Assembly (NCBI GenBank): GCA_900771085.1
Contig: CAAGMR010000002.1
Coordinates: forward strand, 1-17,162
Direction: 5' to 3'
From: Clostridia bacterium
GTDB lineage: Bacteria; Bacillota; Clostridia; Oscillospirales; Acutalibacteraceae
Length of the DNA stretch: 17,162 nucleotides
How positions within the stretch are numbered: the stretch's first letter is position 1; each line of letters begins with the position of its first letter. Below the pieces are notes generated by a model. The model was not told the DNA's origin, did not search any database, and worked only from the letters and a program-made list of their open reading frames with translations. This document shows positions 1-7,115 of this stretch, one piece after another. The translations under genes were made by a program, and so were the position numbers.

Positions 1-928
1 ATGCTCTGTAGTTTGAAGAAGAGAGGTTTGGTGAGGTAGTGTACCATGAAGTTTTAAGAGCCATGCAGCTATCCCACTTACAGTTACAGATAAAGAGTGA
101 GAATTCAGGACCGTCAATGTTGGATACCTGATGAACATAACCGAGTTCTTCTGCGTGGAGGAGAATCTCTTCAGCTTCTTTTCTGGTAATTCTTCTTGCC
201 TTACCTGTTCTGATGCAGCTTTCTGCAAAGTGACCAAGGCCTACACACCAATCACCTTCAAGGTCTTCTGTACCTTCATCCTGCATTGCACGAAGCTTTC
301 TGCACTGACATACTGCAACGCAGATGCTGTCTCCGGCCTGATCAAGCCAGAAAGAAAGCTGCTCATAGTTTGCCTTAAATGTTGAGTTTTCAATTGATGC
401 CTGAACAGGAACAGCACGCATGATAGCTGTACCCATAGGAGCAAAGCCTGTAATAAGCTTCTGAAGATCAAGGATGTAGTTAAGGAATCCAGGTGCTGCT
501 TCAGGATACTTTTCTGTAAGCTCATCGCTCATAACAAAGAGTTCCATTGAACCCGGGGCAAATACAGGAAGCTGAACCATATCTACGCCGTTTTCATCGG
601 CAGTATATTCCATAAGGCCGATGTGGCAGAGTTCTGCAACCATTTTTGCAGTGTCTTCAACACTCATTTTTTCAACTTTTGCCAGTTCTTCAATGTAGTA
701 TGGATGACGGAGCTTTACCTTAAGCGCAAAGTCAACCATCTCGTCTGAAAGAACTCTGTTCCAGAATACATATTCCCAGGAATACTCACTTGCAACAGGG
801 TTAAGGAAATTGATATGGGTAACAAGGCGCATAAGATTACGTCTTGGCTTCTGACCTGCTGTCTCTTTCCAGTAGGCCTCCATACATTTCTTTTCACCCT
901 CAGTGAAAACGTGATTCTTCGTTGACAA
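1..928 (-). CDS. Cysteine-rich 4Fe-4S protein, probable oxidoreductase N-terminal part (partial, runs off left edge)
   Basis: The open frame reads leftward without a stop to the window edge, giving 309 N-terminal residues. The start is a TTG at 926-928, with GGGAG at 938-942 nine bases upstream. An in-frame ATG at 935-937 touches that GGGAG and is less likely. Residues about 65-125 look like a winged-helix or iron-sulfur-associated helical module (HPYYIEELAK, then GLMEY). Residues 200-290 carry the cysteines: C203, C207, C209, C228, C238, then C281, C283 and C288, with the phrase GKARRITRKEAEEI between the clusters. This arrangement (CQCR, then a GR-Is-EA-like segment, then ICNCKWDSC) matches the 4Fe-4S domain of ferredoxin-like proteins of anaerobes. 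I recall this domain also at the N-terminus of long FAD/NAD-linked oxidoreductases, but the remainder lies outside the window. There is no signal peptide, so it is probably cytoplasmic. The divergent TetR gene is the likely regulator. Coding is certain, Fe-S binding is probable, and the reaction is unknown. Confidence 0.8.
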   Translation of the reverse strand, partial: MSTKNHVFTEGEKKCMEAYWKETAGQKPRRNLMRLVTHINFLNPVASEYSWEYVFWNRVLSDEMVDFALKVKLRHPYYIEELAKVEKMSVEDTAKMVAELCHIGLMEYTADENGVDMVQLPVFAPGSMELFVMSDELTEKYPEAAPGFLNYILDLQKLITGFAPMGTAIMRAVPVQASIENSTFKANYEQLSFWLDQAGDSICVAVCQCRKLRAMQDEGTEDLEGDWCVGLGHFAESCIRTGKARRITRKEAEEILLHAEELGYVHQVSNIDGPEFSLFICNCKWDSCMALKTSWYTTSPNLSSSNYRA

Positions 929-1002
929 AAATATCATCTCCCATAAAATAATATTTAGACATAATAATTTTAAAATAGTACGGAAATAATTTGTTAAGAC
1001 AT

Positions 1003-1049
1003 AGACAAACATGTGTATCGCATCGAGACATTTGCATAAGTTTGTCTCG
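1003..1049. promoter_or_regulatory. Candidate TetR operator in the divergent intergenic region
   Basis: The 132-base gap between the Fe-S gene and tetR holds two nested inverted repeats. CGAGACA (1024-1030) pairs with TGTCTCG (1043-1049) across 12 bases. AGACAAAC (1003-1010) pairs with GTTTGTCT (1040-1047) across 29 bases. The half-site AGACA also recurs in direct orientation at 957 and 997. The perfect 7-base arms end three bases before the tetR ribosome binding site GGAGG (1052-1056). A bound repressor could therefore block tetR expression and probably also the divergent gene. No convincing -10/-35 pair was found for either gene. Operator function is inferred from symmetry and position only. 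Confidence 0.5.
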
Positions 1050-1060
1050 CCGGAGGACGT

Positions 1061-1603
1061 ATGGAAGACTATGTAAAAAAGATTATTCTTGAAAGTTTCA
1101 ATTCTCTTGTAAAAACCAAGAGCTTTGAAAAGATAACAGTCAAGATGATATCTGATGAAGCAGGCATCGGCAGAGCTACTTTTTACAGACATTTCAAAGA
1201 TAAATATGATGTCATGAACTATAACTTCCAGATGATTCTGGAACGTTATTTCATGAGCAAAAACAGCGAAACATACGAAGATCTTTTTCGCGAGTTCTTA
1301 ACCATCGGTCTTGATAAATGGTCTTCACTTACAAAGATGTTTGACACCTATGGAGCAAATTCACTTCATGAGTACATCTTCCAGGCAAGTTACAAAGCAG
1401 CTTATTTTTCTCTCGCAAACAAAATCGGTGAAGAGAATATCACCGATGAAGACCGGTTGAGAATGTCCATTTTCTGCCACGGCATTCCTTTCGCCTATGA
1501 AGAATGGATTAAAGGTCAGTATGACCTGACCCCTGAGGAAGGTGCTCACGCCGCAATGGAAATAGTACCGGAAAAACTTAAGGGAAAAATCTGGGACGAC
1601 TAA
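1061..1603 (+). CDS. TetR/AcrR-family transcriptional regulator
   Basis: This is a 180-residue DNA-binding regulator, a usual length for TetR proteins. Residues 1-50 form the family HTH domain: ESFNSLVKTKSFEKITVKMI, then the turn and recognition helix DEAGIGRATFYRHFKDKYD at residues 32-50, with the hallmark FYRHFKDK. Residues 55-180 are an all-helical ligand-binding and dimerisation region with no recognisable specificity. The ATG at 1061 follows GGAGG by four bases. It is divergent from the Fe-S protein gene, whose shared spacer carries an inverted repeat. By family precedent it most likely represses itself and that neighbour and releases DNA on binding a small molecule. The inducer cannot be read from the sequence. 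It is followed after six bases by a strong terminator. Confidence 0.93.
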   Translation: MEDYVKKIILESFNSLVKTKSFEKITVKMISDEAGIGRATFYRHFKDKYDVMNYNFQMILERYFMSKNSETYEDLFREFLTIGLDKWSSLTKMFDTYGANSLHEYIFQASYKAAYFSLANKIGEENITDEDRLRMSIFCHGIPFAYEEWIKGQYDLTPEEGAHAAMEIVPEKLKGKIWDD

Positions 1604-1608
1604 ATAAC

Positions 1609-1637
1609 AAAGCCCACCGCTTTCGCGGTGGGCTTTT
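1609..1637. terminator. Bidirectional intrinsic terminator between tetR and tatD
   Basis: The perfect 12-base arms AAAGCCCACCGC (1609-1620) and GCGGTGGGCTTT (1625-1636) enclose the loop TTTC. Thymines follow on the plus strand. On the minus strand the stem is followed by TTTGTTATTT. It sits between two convergent stop codons (1603 and 1641) and can end both transcripts. Confidence 0.93.
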
Positions 1638-1640
1638 CAT

Positions 1641-2414
1641 TTAGTCTATCTCATAAAGAGCATGTGCATTTGCATTTGCGATATCAACAAGTTCCTGTGC
1701 ATCCATACCACGGATACCTGCAATAACCTCAGCTGTGTTTGCTATTAGGCTTGAGTTATTACGCTTTCCACGGAAAGGAACCGGTGTCATGTACGGTGCA
1801 TCTGTTTCAAGGACAAGTCGGTCTATAGGGATTGCTCCGGCTACAGCAACAGGCTTTTTGGCATTTTTAAAAGTTGTTGCTCCGCCAAGGCCGATATACA
1901 TACCGAGTTTTACAACCTCCTGCGCCATTTCAACGCTTCCGGAGAAGCAGTGAACAACGCCCTTTGGCTGATACTTCTTAAGAAGTTCCAGTATGTCGCC
2001 ATGTGCCTCTCTGTCGTGAATGATAACAGGCATATCCAGGTCTTTTGCAAGAGCAAGCTGTCTGGACAGAAGGTCTATCTGGGTCTCACGAGGAGCATTG
2101 TCTTCCCAGTAATAGTCGAGTCCTATTTCACCCACTGCAACTGCCTTTTCCTCGTTCTGAAGGAAATCGGCAATGACATCGAGGTCCCCTTTACGCTCAT
2201 CTCCTGCCTGCTCAGGGTGGTAACCGAGAGCGCAGTAAATGTAATCGTATTTCTTTGCGAGTTCAAGGCATCTTACGGATGACATAAGGTCAACTGCACA
2301 GTTGACCACGCCAACCACGCCTCCCTGCGGGAGGATGGTGCCAAGGACTTCGTCTCTGTCTTCATCGAATGCTTCATCGTCATAATGAGCATGTGTATCA
2401 AATATATTGTTCAT
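1641..2414 (-). CDS. tatD: TatD-family metal-dependent hydrolase (DNase)
   Basis: This is a 257-residue TIM-barrel hydrolase of the amidohydrolase superfamily, full length for TatD/YabD. Metal ligands are visible in order: H8 and H10 in DTHAHYD, E96 in VGEIGLDYYW, H133 in PVIIHDREA, H155 in VVHCFSGS and D205 in LETDAPYMTP. Characterised relatives are cytoplasmic Mg-dependent 3'-5' exonucleases linked to DNA repair and turnover, but the physiological substrate of firmicute members is not settled. It lies six bases after the metG stop. The only ribosome binding site-like sequence (AGGAG) is about 22 bases upstream of its ATG, inside metG, so translation is probably coupled to metG. The metG-tatD pair is widely conserved in Firmicutes. 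In many of them rnmV and ksgA follow, but here a terminator follows directly. Confidence 0.93.
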   Translation of the reverse strand: MNNIFDTHAHYDDEAFDEDRDEVLGTILPQGGVVGVVNCAVDLMSSVRCLELAKKYDYIYCALGYHPEQAGDERKGDLDVIADFLQNEEKAVAVGEIGLDYYWEDNAPRETQIDLLSRQLALAKDLDMPVIIHDREAHGDILELLKKYQPKGVVHCFSGSVEMAQEVVKLGMYIGLGGATTFKNAKKPVAVAGAIPIDRLVLETDAPYMTPVPFRGKRNNSSLIANTAEVIAGIRGMDAQELVDIANANAHALYEID

Positions 2415-2420
2415 AATCGT

Positions 2421-4385
2421 TTAGCGGAATGTTGCTCCTGTCGGGAAGTCGTCAACAAAGAGTACCTTTACATCGTTTTCTGCAACATCTGCTGCAATAA
2501 TCATGCCTTCGCTCTCAATGCCGCAAAGTGTTGCAGGCTTGAGGTTTGCAACGATTACAACCTTATGACCAACGAGGTCTTCAGGTGAATACCAAGGCTT
2601 GATGCCGGATACTACTGTGCGCTCACCTTCGCCATCATCAAGAGTGAGCTTCAGAAGCTTCTTTGCACGCTTGATTTCTTCGCAGGCTTTAATCTCAGCC
2701 ACTCTGAGTTCAACCTTTGCAAAATCCTCGAAATCGATCTTTGCAATGCCCGGAACCTCTTCCTTTGCTGCAGTTTCTGCCACCTTGGCATTGTTTGCTT
2801 TCTCAGCTTCCTGAGCAGCCTTCTGACGAGCTTCAATCTCCTTGAACATTTCGTCCTTGTCAATGCGCTGGAAGAGAGGCTTTGCTTCGTTGGTCACGAT
2901 GCCAGGCTCAAGACCGCCCCACTGTGTGAGTGTGTCATAGTCATTTGCATTCATGTTTGTCTGAGCAAAGATAGCATCTGATGTCTCAGGCATGAAAGGC
3001 TTGATCATGATTGCAAGGTAACGGATAGCTTCGAAGAGGTTGTAAAGAACTGTGCCAAGTCTCTCCTTCTGAGCTTCGTCCTTTGCAAGAGCCCAAGGCA
3101 TTGTTTCATCGATGTATTTGTTTGCACGCTTTGCAATTGAGAGAACTGTCTCAATTGAATCTGCAACTCTGTAAGTCTTAAAGAGTTCTTCTACCTTCTG
3201 AACAGCTTCAATGCAAGTGTTTGCAAGGTCGTCATCAACTGCTTCTCTGCATGTCGGTGCCTGAATAACGCTGTCGAAATACTTCTTGTTCATTGCAATT
3301 GTACGGTTAACAAGGTTACCGATTGTATTTGCAAGGTCAGAGTTGTAGCGCTCAATCATTGTTTCATATGTAATTGAACCATCTGCTGCATAAGGCATCT
3401 CTGAAAGAAGATAGTAACGGACTGCATCTACGCCAAAGAGGTCTACAAGGTCATCGGCATAGATTACGTTGCCGCGTGACTTACTCATCTTGTCTTCGCC
3501 GAAGAGAAGCCAAGGATGACCGAATACCTGCTTTGGAAGAGGCTCACCGAGAGCCATAAGCATAATTGGCCAGTAAATGGTATGGAATCTTACGATATCC
3601 TTACCGATTACGTGAACATCTGCAGGCCAGTATTTCTTGTAAAGGTCACTTGAACCGTCAGGGTCGTAACCGAGAGCGGTGATATAGTTTGAAAGCGCGT
3701 CAATCCAAACGTAAATAACGTGCTTGTCGTCGAATGTTACAGGGATACCCCATTTGAAAGATGTACGGGATACGCAAAGGTCGCGAAGACCCGGTTTAAT
3801 GAAGTTGTTGAGCATTTCCTTCTTGCGAGCTTCAGGGTAAATGAAGTTCTCGTTTGATTCGATATACTCTTCAAGCTGCTTCTGATACTTGGAAAGCTTC
3901 AGGAAATAAGCTTCTTCACTTGCAGGCTGAACCTCGCGTCCGCAGTCAGGGCACTTGCCGTCGACAAGTTCCGAGTCAGTCCAGAAGGACTCACAAGGTG
4001 TGCAGTAAAGGCCTGAATATTCGCCCTTGTAAATGTCACCCTGGTCATAGAGTTTCTTAAAAATCTTCTGAACAGATTTCTCATGATAATCGTCTGTTGT
4101 ACGGATGAATTTATCGTATGTTGTATTAAGAAGATCGCAGATACCGCGAATCTCGCCTGCTACACCGTCAACGTACTCTTTTGGTGTTACGCCGGCTGCT
4201 TCTGCGTAGTTTTCAATCTTCTGACCGTGTTCGTCTGTACCTGTGAGGAAGAAAACATCGTAGCCCTGCATTCGCTTATACCTCGCCAAAGCGTCGGTCA
4301 TAACGATTTCATAGGAATTTCCTATGTGTGGCTTACGAGATGTGTAAGCTATAGCTGTGGTAATGTAAAATTTTCCTTTATCCAC
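2421..4385 (-). CDS. metG: Methionyl-tRNA synthetase with C-terminal tRNA-binding domain
   Basis: It charges tRNA-Met with methionine in the cytoplasm. The protein has 654 residues, a typical length for the form with the C-terminal extension. The class I signature PHIGNSYE is at residues 19-26, and FLTGTDEHGQKIE follows. A zinc knuckle in the connective peptide has C128, C131, C145 and C148, and KMSKS is at 299-303. The helical anticodon-binding domain covers roughly 350-500. A charged Ala/Lys/Glu linker (about 505-547) leads to an OB-fold tRNA-binding domain (about 548-654, with DFAKVELRVAEI). The start is GTG at 4385, with AAGGAGGAGA 6-15 bases upstream (4391-4400). It is followed by tatD after six bases. 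No T-box leader is visible upstream, so methionine-responsive antitermination is not supported. Confidence 0.97.
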   Translation of the reverse strand: MDKGKFYITTAIAYTSRKPHIGNSYEIVMTDALARYKRMQGYDVFFLTGTDEHGQKIENYAEAAGVTPKEYVDGVAGEIRGICDLLNTTYDKFIRTTDDYHEKSVQKIFKKLYDQGDIYKGEYSGLYCTPCESFWTDSELVDGKCPDCGREVQPASEEAYFLKLSKYQKQLEEYIESNENFIYPEARKKEMLNNFIKPGLRDLCVSRTSFKWGIPVTFDDKHVIYVWIDALSNYITALGYDPDGSSDLYKKYWPADVHVIGKDIVRFHTIYWPIMLMALGEPLPKQVFGHPWLLFGEDKMSKSRGNVIYADDLVDLFGVDAVRYYLLSEMPYAADGSITYETMIERYNSDLANTIGNLVNRTIAMNKKYFDSVIQAPTCREAVDDDLANTCIEAVQKVEELFKTYRVADSIETVLSIAKRANKYIDETMPWALAKDEAQKERLGTVLYNLFEAIRYLAIMIKPFMPETSDAIFAQTNMNANDYDTLTQWGGLEPGIVTNEAKPLFQRIDKDEMFKEIEARQKAAQEAEKANNAKVAETAAKEEVPGIAKIDFEDFAKVELRVAEIKACEEIKRAKKLLKLTLDDGEGERTVVSGIKPWYSPEDLVGHKVVIVANLKPATLCGIESEGMIIAADVAENDVKVLFVDDFPTGATFR

Positions 4386-4416
4386 TGCTGTCTCCTCCTT
4401 TTTATATAATCGCCAT

Positions 4417-4445
4417 ATTTTAACACAAAAACAGTGTCTTTACAA
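4417..4445 (-). promoter_or_regulatory. Sigma-A-type promoter of metG-tatD
   Basis: On the minus strand, the -35 box TTGTAA (4440-4445) and the -10 box TAAAAT (4417-4422) are separated by 17 bases. The -10 is preceded by TGT, an extended -10 element. The predicted start of transcription is about 25 bases before the metG GTG, so the leader is very short. Just upstream (4457-4474) is a small inverted repeat, TTTGTG/CACAAA, of unknown meaning. Confidence 0.7.
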
Positions 4446-4529
4446 ATTGTTCGGGTTTTGTGAAAAAGCACAAAGCATAATGTAAATTATTTGTCATTTC
4501 GATTATAGAAGTTACACTTTCTCAACACT

Positions 4530-4535
4530 TATAAT
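4530..4535 (+). promoter_or_regulatory. Possible -10 box of the lipase gene
   Basis: A perfect TATAAT lies 34 bases before the lipase ATG, leaving a leader of about 27 bases. No good -35 hexamer sits 16-18 bases upstream. A second candidate, TTCTCA (4519-4524) with TATACT (4543-4548), would start transcription almost at the ribosome binding site. Weak call. Confidence 0.35.
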
Positions 4536-4568
4536 AGACTTGTATACTTTTTGTTTGGAGGAATAAAC

Positions 4569-5753
4569 ATGAATATTGAAACAAACTATCCTTTTGTCCT
4601 TGTCCATGGCATGCTCGGCTTTGGCAAGGATGAACTTATGGAAAATTATGTTCCATACTGGGGCATGCTTTCCGGCAGTATGAAGGCTTATATGGAAGAC
4701 CAGGGATATGAAGTTTACTGCCCGTCTGTAGGTAAGTATTCCAGTGCCTGGGACAGAGCCTGCGAACTTTACGCTCAGCTCGTTGGCGGCACAGTAGACT
4801 ACGGTGTGGCTCATTCCAAAAAGTATGGCCATGCAAGATTCGGCAGAACCTACAAGAAGCCTCTCTTTGAAGGTTTCGGTCCTGAAAAGAAAGTAAACCT
4901 TTATGGTCACTCTTTCGGTGGTGCAACAATCCGTCTTTTCGCTACTCTTATGGCTAAGGGTTGCGAAGAAGAAATCGCAGCAACACCTGCAAATGAGATT
5001 TCTCCTCTCTTCACAGGCGGAAAAGAAGACTGGATTTTCTCAATTACTGCTGTAGCTTCCGTACATGAAGGAACAACTCTTCTTTATTCAGCAAAGAATG
5101 TTATGGATAAACTTGAAGACGTAACATATATGCTCGCTAACCTTTCAGGTAACAATTTCCTCGGTAAGCTTTATGAAAGCCATATGGAACAGTGGGACCT
5201 CATCCAGTGTTCTGAACCGGGCAAAGTTAAGAGCAGACCATTCAGCCGTGCTATCCAGAACAAGATTAAGGACAGCCACGACAACGTATGGTATGACCTT
5301 ACAATGCAGGGTGCAAAAGAAGTAAACGAGAAGATCGAATGCCTTCCAAACATTTATTACTTCTCATGGCCATGCTGCAAGACAAGTCAGAAGCACTTCT
5401 CTCTTAAGACTCAGCAGACTCCAAGACTTAAGATGTGCCCACTCTTCTGGCCTATGTCATGGTCAATCGGTAACTATCCACGCAACACAGTTGATGATTA
5501 TCCAATCGACGAGCACTGGCTTGCAAATGACGGCGTAGTACCAACAATCTCTGAAAAGGCACCACTCAATGAGCCTCACATGGATCTTCACGATCTTAAG
5601 GGCGAGCCTCAGAAGGGTATGTGGTATGTTTACGACGTATTCCCATATGACCATCTCGGTATCATCGGCGGATTCCTTCCTCCAACACCGGCTGCAGAAC
5701 TTCAGAAGATTTACTATAATCACGCAAGACTTATCTGCCAGTTAAAGAAATAA
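4569..5753 (+). CDS. Leaderless zinc-containing lipase related to Geobacillus L1 / staphylococcal lipases
   Basis: This is a 394-residue alpha/beta-hydrolase predicted to hydrolyse acyl esters. The ATG at 4569 has GGAGG (4557-4561) seven bases upstream. An in-frame TTG at 4551 overlaps that site and is rejected. The oxyanion region VLVHGMLGFG opens the protein. The nucleophile elbow is GHSFGG with S115. The probable acid is D321 in WLANDGVVPT, and H362 is in YDHLGIIG. These positions parallel the S113/D317/H358 triad known for Geobacillus family I.5 lipases. The structural zinc ligands of that family are also matched: D62 in AWDRACELYAQLVGGTVDYG, H82, H88 in GHARFGRTY and D243 in WYDL. Unlike secreted relatives it has no signal peptide and contains about ten cysteines (for example C269-C270), which fits the reducing cytoplasm. 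Natural substrate unknown. It stands alone, divergent from metG and closed by a hairpin. Confidence 0.9.
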   Translation: MNIETNYPFVLVHGMLGFGKDELMENYVPYWGMLSGSMKAYMEDQGYEVYCPSVGKYSSAWDRACELYAQLVGGTVDYGVAHSKKYGHARFGRTYKKPLFEGFGPEKKVNLYGHSFGGATIRLFATLMAKGCEEEIAATPANEISPLFTGGKEDWIFSITAVASVHEGTTLLYSAKNVMDKLEDVTYMLANLSGNNFLGKLYESHMEQWDLIQCSEPGKVKSRPFSRAIQNKIKDSHDNVWYDLTMQGAKEVNEKIECLPNIYYFSWPCCKTSQKHFSLKTQQTPRLKMCPLFWPMSWSIGNYPRNTVDDYPIDEHWLANDGVVPTISEKAPLNEPHMDLHDLKGEPQKGMWYVYDVFPYDHLGIIGGFLPPTPAAELQKIYYNHARLICQLKK

Positions 5754-5759
5754 AAAAAT

Positions 5760-5790
5760 AAGGACAGTGGTTTCTAACCACTGTCCTTTT
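5760..5790. terminator. Bidirectional terminator between the lipase and Nudix genes
   Basis: The 13-base arms AAGGACAGTGGTT (5760-5772) and AACCACTGTCCTT (5776-5788) enclose a three-base loop. TTTTATTTTA follows on the plus strand. On the minus strand the stem runs into TATTTTTTTA. The Nudix stop codon (5789-5791) lies right at the hairpin edge. It ends the lipase transcript and the long minus-strand operon. Confidence 0.92.
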
Positions 5791-6511
5791 ATTTTATATA
5801 ACCCTGTTTTTTGAAAAACTTTTCGGCATCGTGAAGAATGCGCTTGTCGTTCTCAAAGCGTAAGAGCTTTTCTGCTCCGTCAAATGAGAGCCACGAATAA
5901 TCTTCTATTTCAGACTCCTGAATGACTGTTCTGGTATCATTTGTAACTGCCGCAAAGATAATTACCTTTTTGTCTATGCGGTTCTGAATCATATAGCTTG
6001 ATTCTTCCGCAAAGCCCGGAATGATATCAATGTGGATACCTGCTTCTTCGAGAACTTCACGTTTAGCTGTTTCCTCAAAAGTTTCGCCCATTTCTACATG
6101 GCCCTTCGGGAAACTCCAGTGAGCTGAACGCTTATTCTTAATGACAAGGAACCTGTCCTCGCCTTTAATATTGCGATAAACGATTGCTCCGCATGAGGTC
6201 TCGTAATAGCATTTGATATTCTTTGGACTGAAAAATTCGAGAGCTGTTGCAACATCGTTAATGATGTATCTCTTTGATTTCGGAGAAACTACAAGGTAGT
6301 TTTCTCCATCTTTCTCGAAAGAGGCAATTACTCTTCCATCGAATTTCTCGACCGGATGGTCGATGCCCATTATAAAAGCTTTAAGCTTTTCTCTTTTTCT
6401 TGAGGTGACATAATCAATTTCACCGTAATTCAAACCATATGTGAATCCGTGCTGCTCATTGACAGAAAAAATTGGGACAGTCACCTTTACTCTGACATAC
6501 TTGCCAAGCAT
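5789..6511 (-). CDS. Nudix hydrolase fused to a pyrophosphatase-like N-terminal domain
   Basis: The 240-residue protein has two parts. Residues about 105-240 are a Nudix hydrolase with a perfect Nudix box from G137 (GHVEMGE, then REVLEEAGI at 151-159). The surrounding sequence (CGAIVYRN near 107 and HWSFPKGHVE) resembles diadenosine-polyphosphate hydrolases, so an Ap4A-like or other nucleoside-diphosphate substrate is plausible. Residues 1-100 resemble the small firmicute protein annotated as inorganic pyrophosphatase: GKYVRVKVTVP, YGLNYGEI, AFIMGIDHPVEKFDGRVIA and LVVSP align with its conserved blocks. The acidic residue usually found in its DaYilG segment is lysine here, suggesting a non-catalytic domain; this is an inference from memory of the family. 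The ATG at 6511 follows GGAGGG by ten bases, and a stop codon just upstream rules out an earlier start. It has its own promoter but may also be read from the LOG gene. Confidence 0.87.
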   Translation of the reverse strand: MLGKYVRVKVTVPIFSVNEQHGFTYGLNYGEIDYVTSRKREKLKAFIMGIDHPVEKFDGRVIASFEKDGENYLVVSPKSKRYIINDVATALEFFSPKNIKCYYETSCGAIVYRNIKGEDRFLVIKNKRSAHWSFPKGHVEMGETFEETAKREVLEEAGIHIDIIPGFAEESSYMIQNRIDKKVIIFAAVTNDTRTVIQESEIEDYSWLSFDGAEKLLRFENDKRILHDAEKFFKKQGYIK

Positions 6512-6530
6512 AAGCTATGTACCCTCCAAA

Positions 6531-6543
6531 GATGCTACGCATC
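6531..6543 (-). other. Small leader hairpin before the Nudix ribosome binding site
   Basis: GATGC/GCATC arms with a three-base loop lie in the 5' leader, immediately upstream of the GGAGGG site. The stem is only five bases long and could be chance. No regulatory role is shown. Confidence 0.25.
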
Positions 6544-6559
6544 AGAAAATGTTGGGTAG

Positions 6560-6588
6560 ATTATACAGCATTTACAGAGTTCATTCAA
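6560..6588 (-). promoter_or_regulatory. Sigma-A promoter of the Nudix gene
   Basis: On the minus strand, TTGAAT (6583-6588) and a perfect TATAAT (6560-6565) are separated by 17 bases, the consensus spacing. It lies in the 94-base gap between the LOG and Nudix genes and gives a leader of about 40 bases. No terminator hairpin lies upstream of it, so this is an internal promoter at the tail of a longer operon. Confidence 0.78.
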
Positions 6589-6605
6589 GGTTAAATGCGA
6601 TATGG

Positions 6606-7115
6606 TTATATGCGATCCGGATCATCAGTAACTTTAATAAGTGTATTGAGTCTGTTGGCAAATTTTGCCTCTTCCATGTCATCTAACATAGAAAGCATTT
6701 TATCGAAATAACCGAGAGCATTATAAACAACAATCTCGCCCTTGTACTCGCCGACATATTTTGAAGCCATGGCGCTGAAAAGCTCATCAAGTGTGCCTAT
6801 TCCGCCCGGTGCTGCCACAAGGCAATCTGAAATTTTCAGCATTTCGGTTTTGCGGTCGTTAAGGTCCTTTGTATGAATTGTATGTGTTACACCTTTGTGG
6901 TGAAGTCTTCCGTCTTCAAGAGTATCAGGAAAAACGCCAATTATTTCAGCACCTGCATCCTGAAAGCCGCTTGCCACACAGCCCATAAGACCGTCGTCAT
7001 ATCCGCCAAAGACAAGGGTATGACCTTTTGCACCCAGGGTTTTGCCGAGGTTGTACATTATGTTTCTGTACTTTTCATCCACGTCTTTTGCAGATGTAAA
7101 TACACAAATATTCAT
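6606..7115 (-). CDS. LOG-family (TIGR00730-type) nucleoside-monophosphate phosphoribohydrolase
   Basis: The 169-residue protein belongs to the Rossmann-like LOG family. Proven members hydrolyse the N-glycosidic bond of cytokinin or purine nucleoside 5'-monophosphates to a base and ribose 5-phosphate. Visible motifs are NICVFTSA at the N-terminus, FGGYDDGLMGCVA at 36-48 (normally GGG-x-GLMG), DRKTEM at 87-92 and APGGIGTLDE at 102-111, containing the PGGxGTxxE signature with E111. R88 and E111 fit the usual catalytic pair. The protein is slightly short for the family, and the first motif has GGY where GGG is usual. Its ATG overlaps the stop of the YfhO-like gene by four bases (ATGA), so translation is coupled. 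The bacterial substrate is unknown. A salvage or damaged-nucleotide role would suit the nearby Nudix gene, but that link is inference. Confidence 0.9.
   Translation of the reverse strand: MNICVFTSAKDVDEKYRNIMYNLGKTLGAKGHTLVFGGYDDGLMGCVASGFQDAGAEIIGVFPDTLEDGRLHHKGVTHTIHTKDLNDRKTEMLKISDCLVAAPGGIGTLDELFSAMASKYVGEYKGEIVVYNALGYFDKMLSMLDDMEEAKFANRLNTLIKVTDDPDRI

Noticed and set aside
241..525. A 94-codon minus-strand frame near the left edge
   Set aside because: It overlaps, in a different frame, the longer Fe-S protein frame that stays open to the window edge and carries the coherent cysteine motifs.
4386..4568. T-box or SAM-type leader upstream of metG
   Set aside because: The promoter lies so close to the start that the leader is only about 25 bases, and no T-box sequence or terminator/antiterminator pair is present.
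4551..4568. TTG at 4551 as the lipase start
   Set aside because: The codons up to 4568 contain the GGAGG ribosome binding site for the ATG at 4569, so they are untranslated leader.
6595..6616. Direct repeat ATGCGAT, 15 bases apart, over the LOG stop codon
   Set aside because: Only two short copies, one inside the coding end; no symmetry or hairpin and probably chance.
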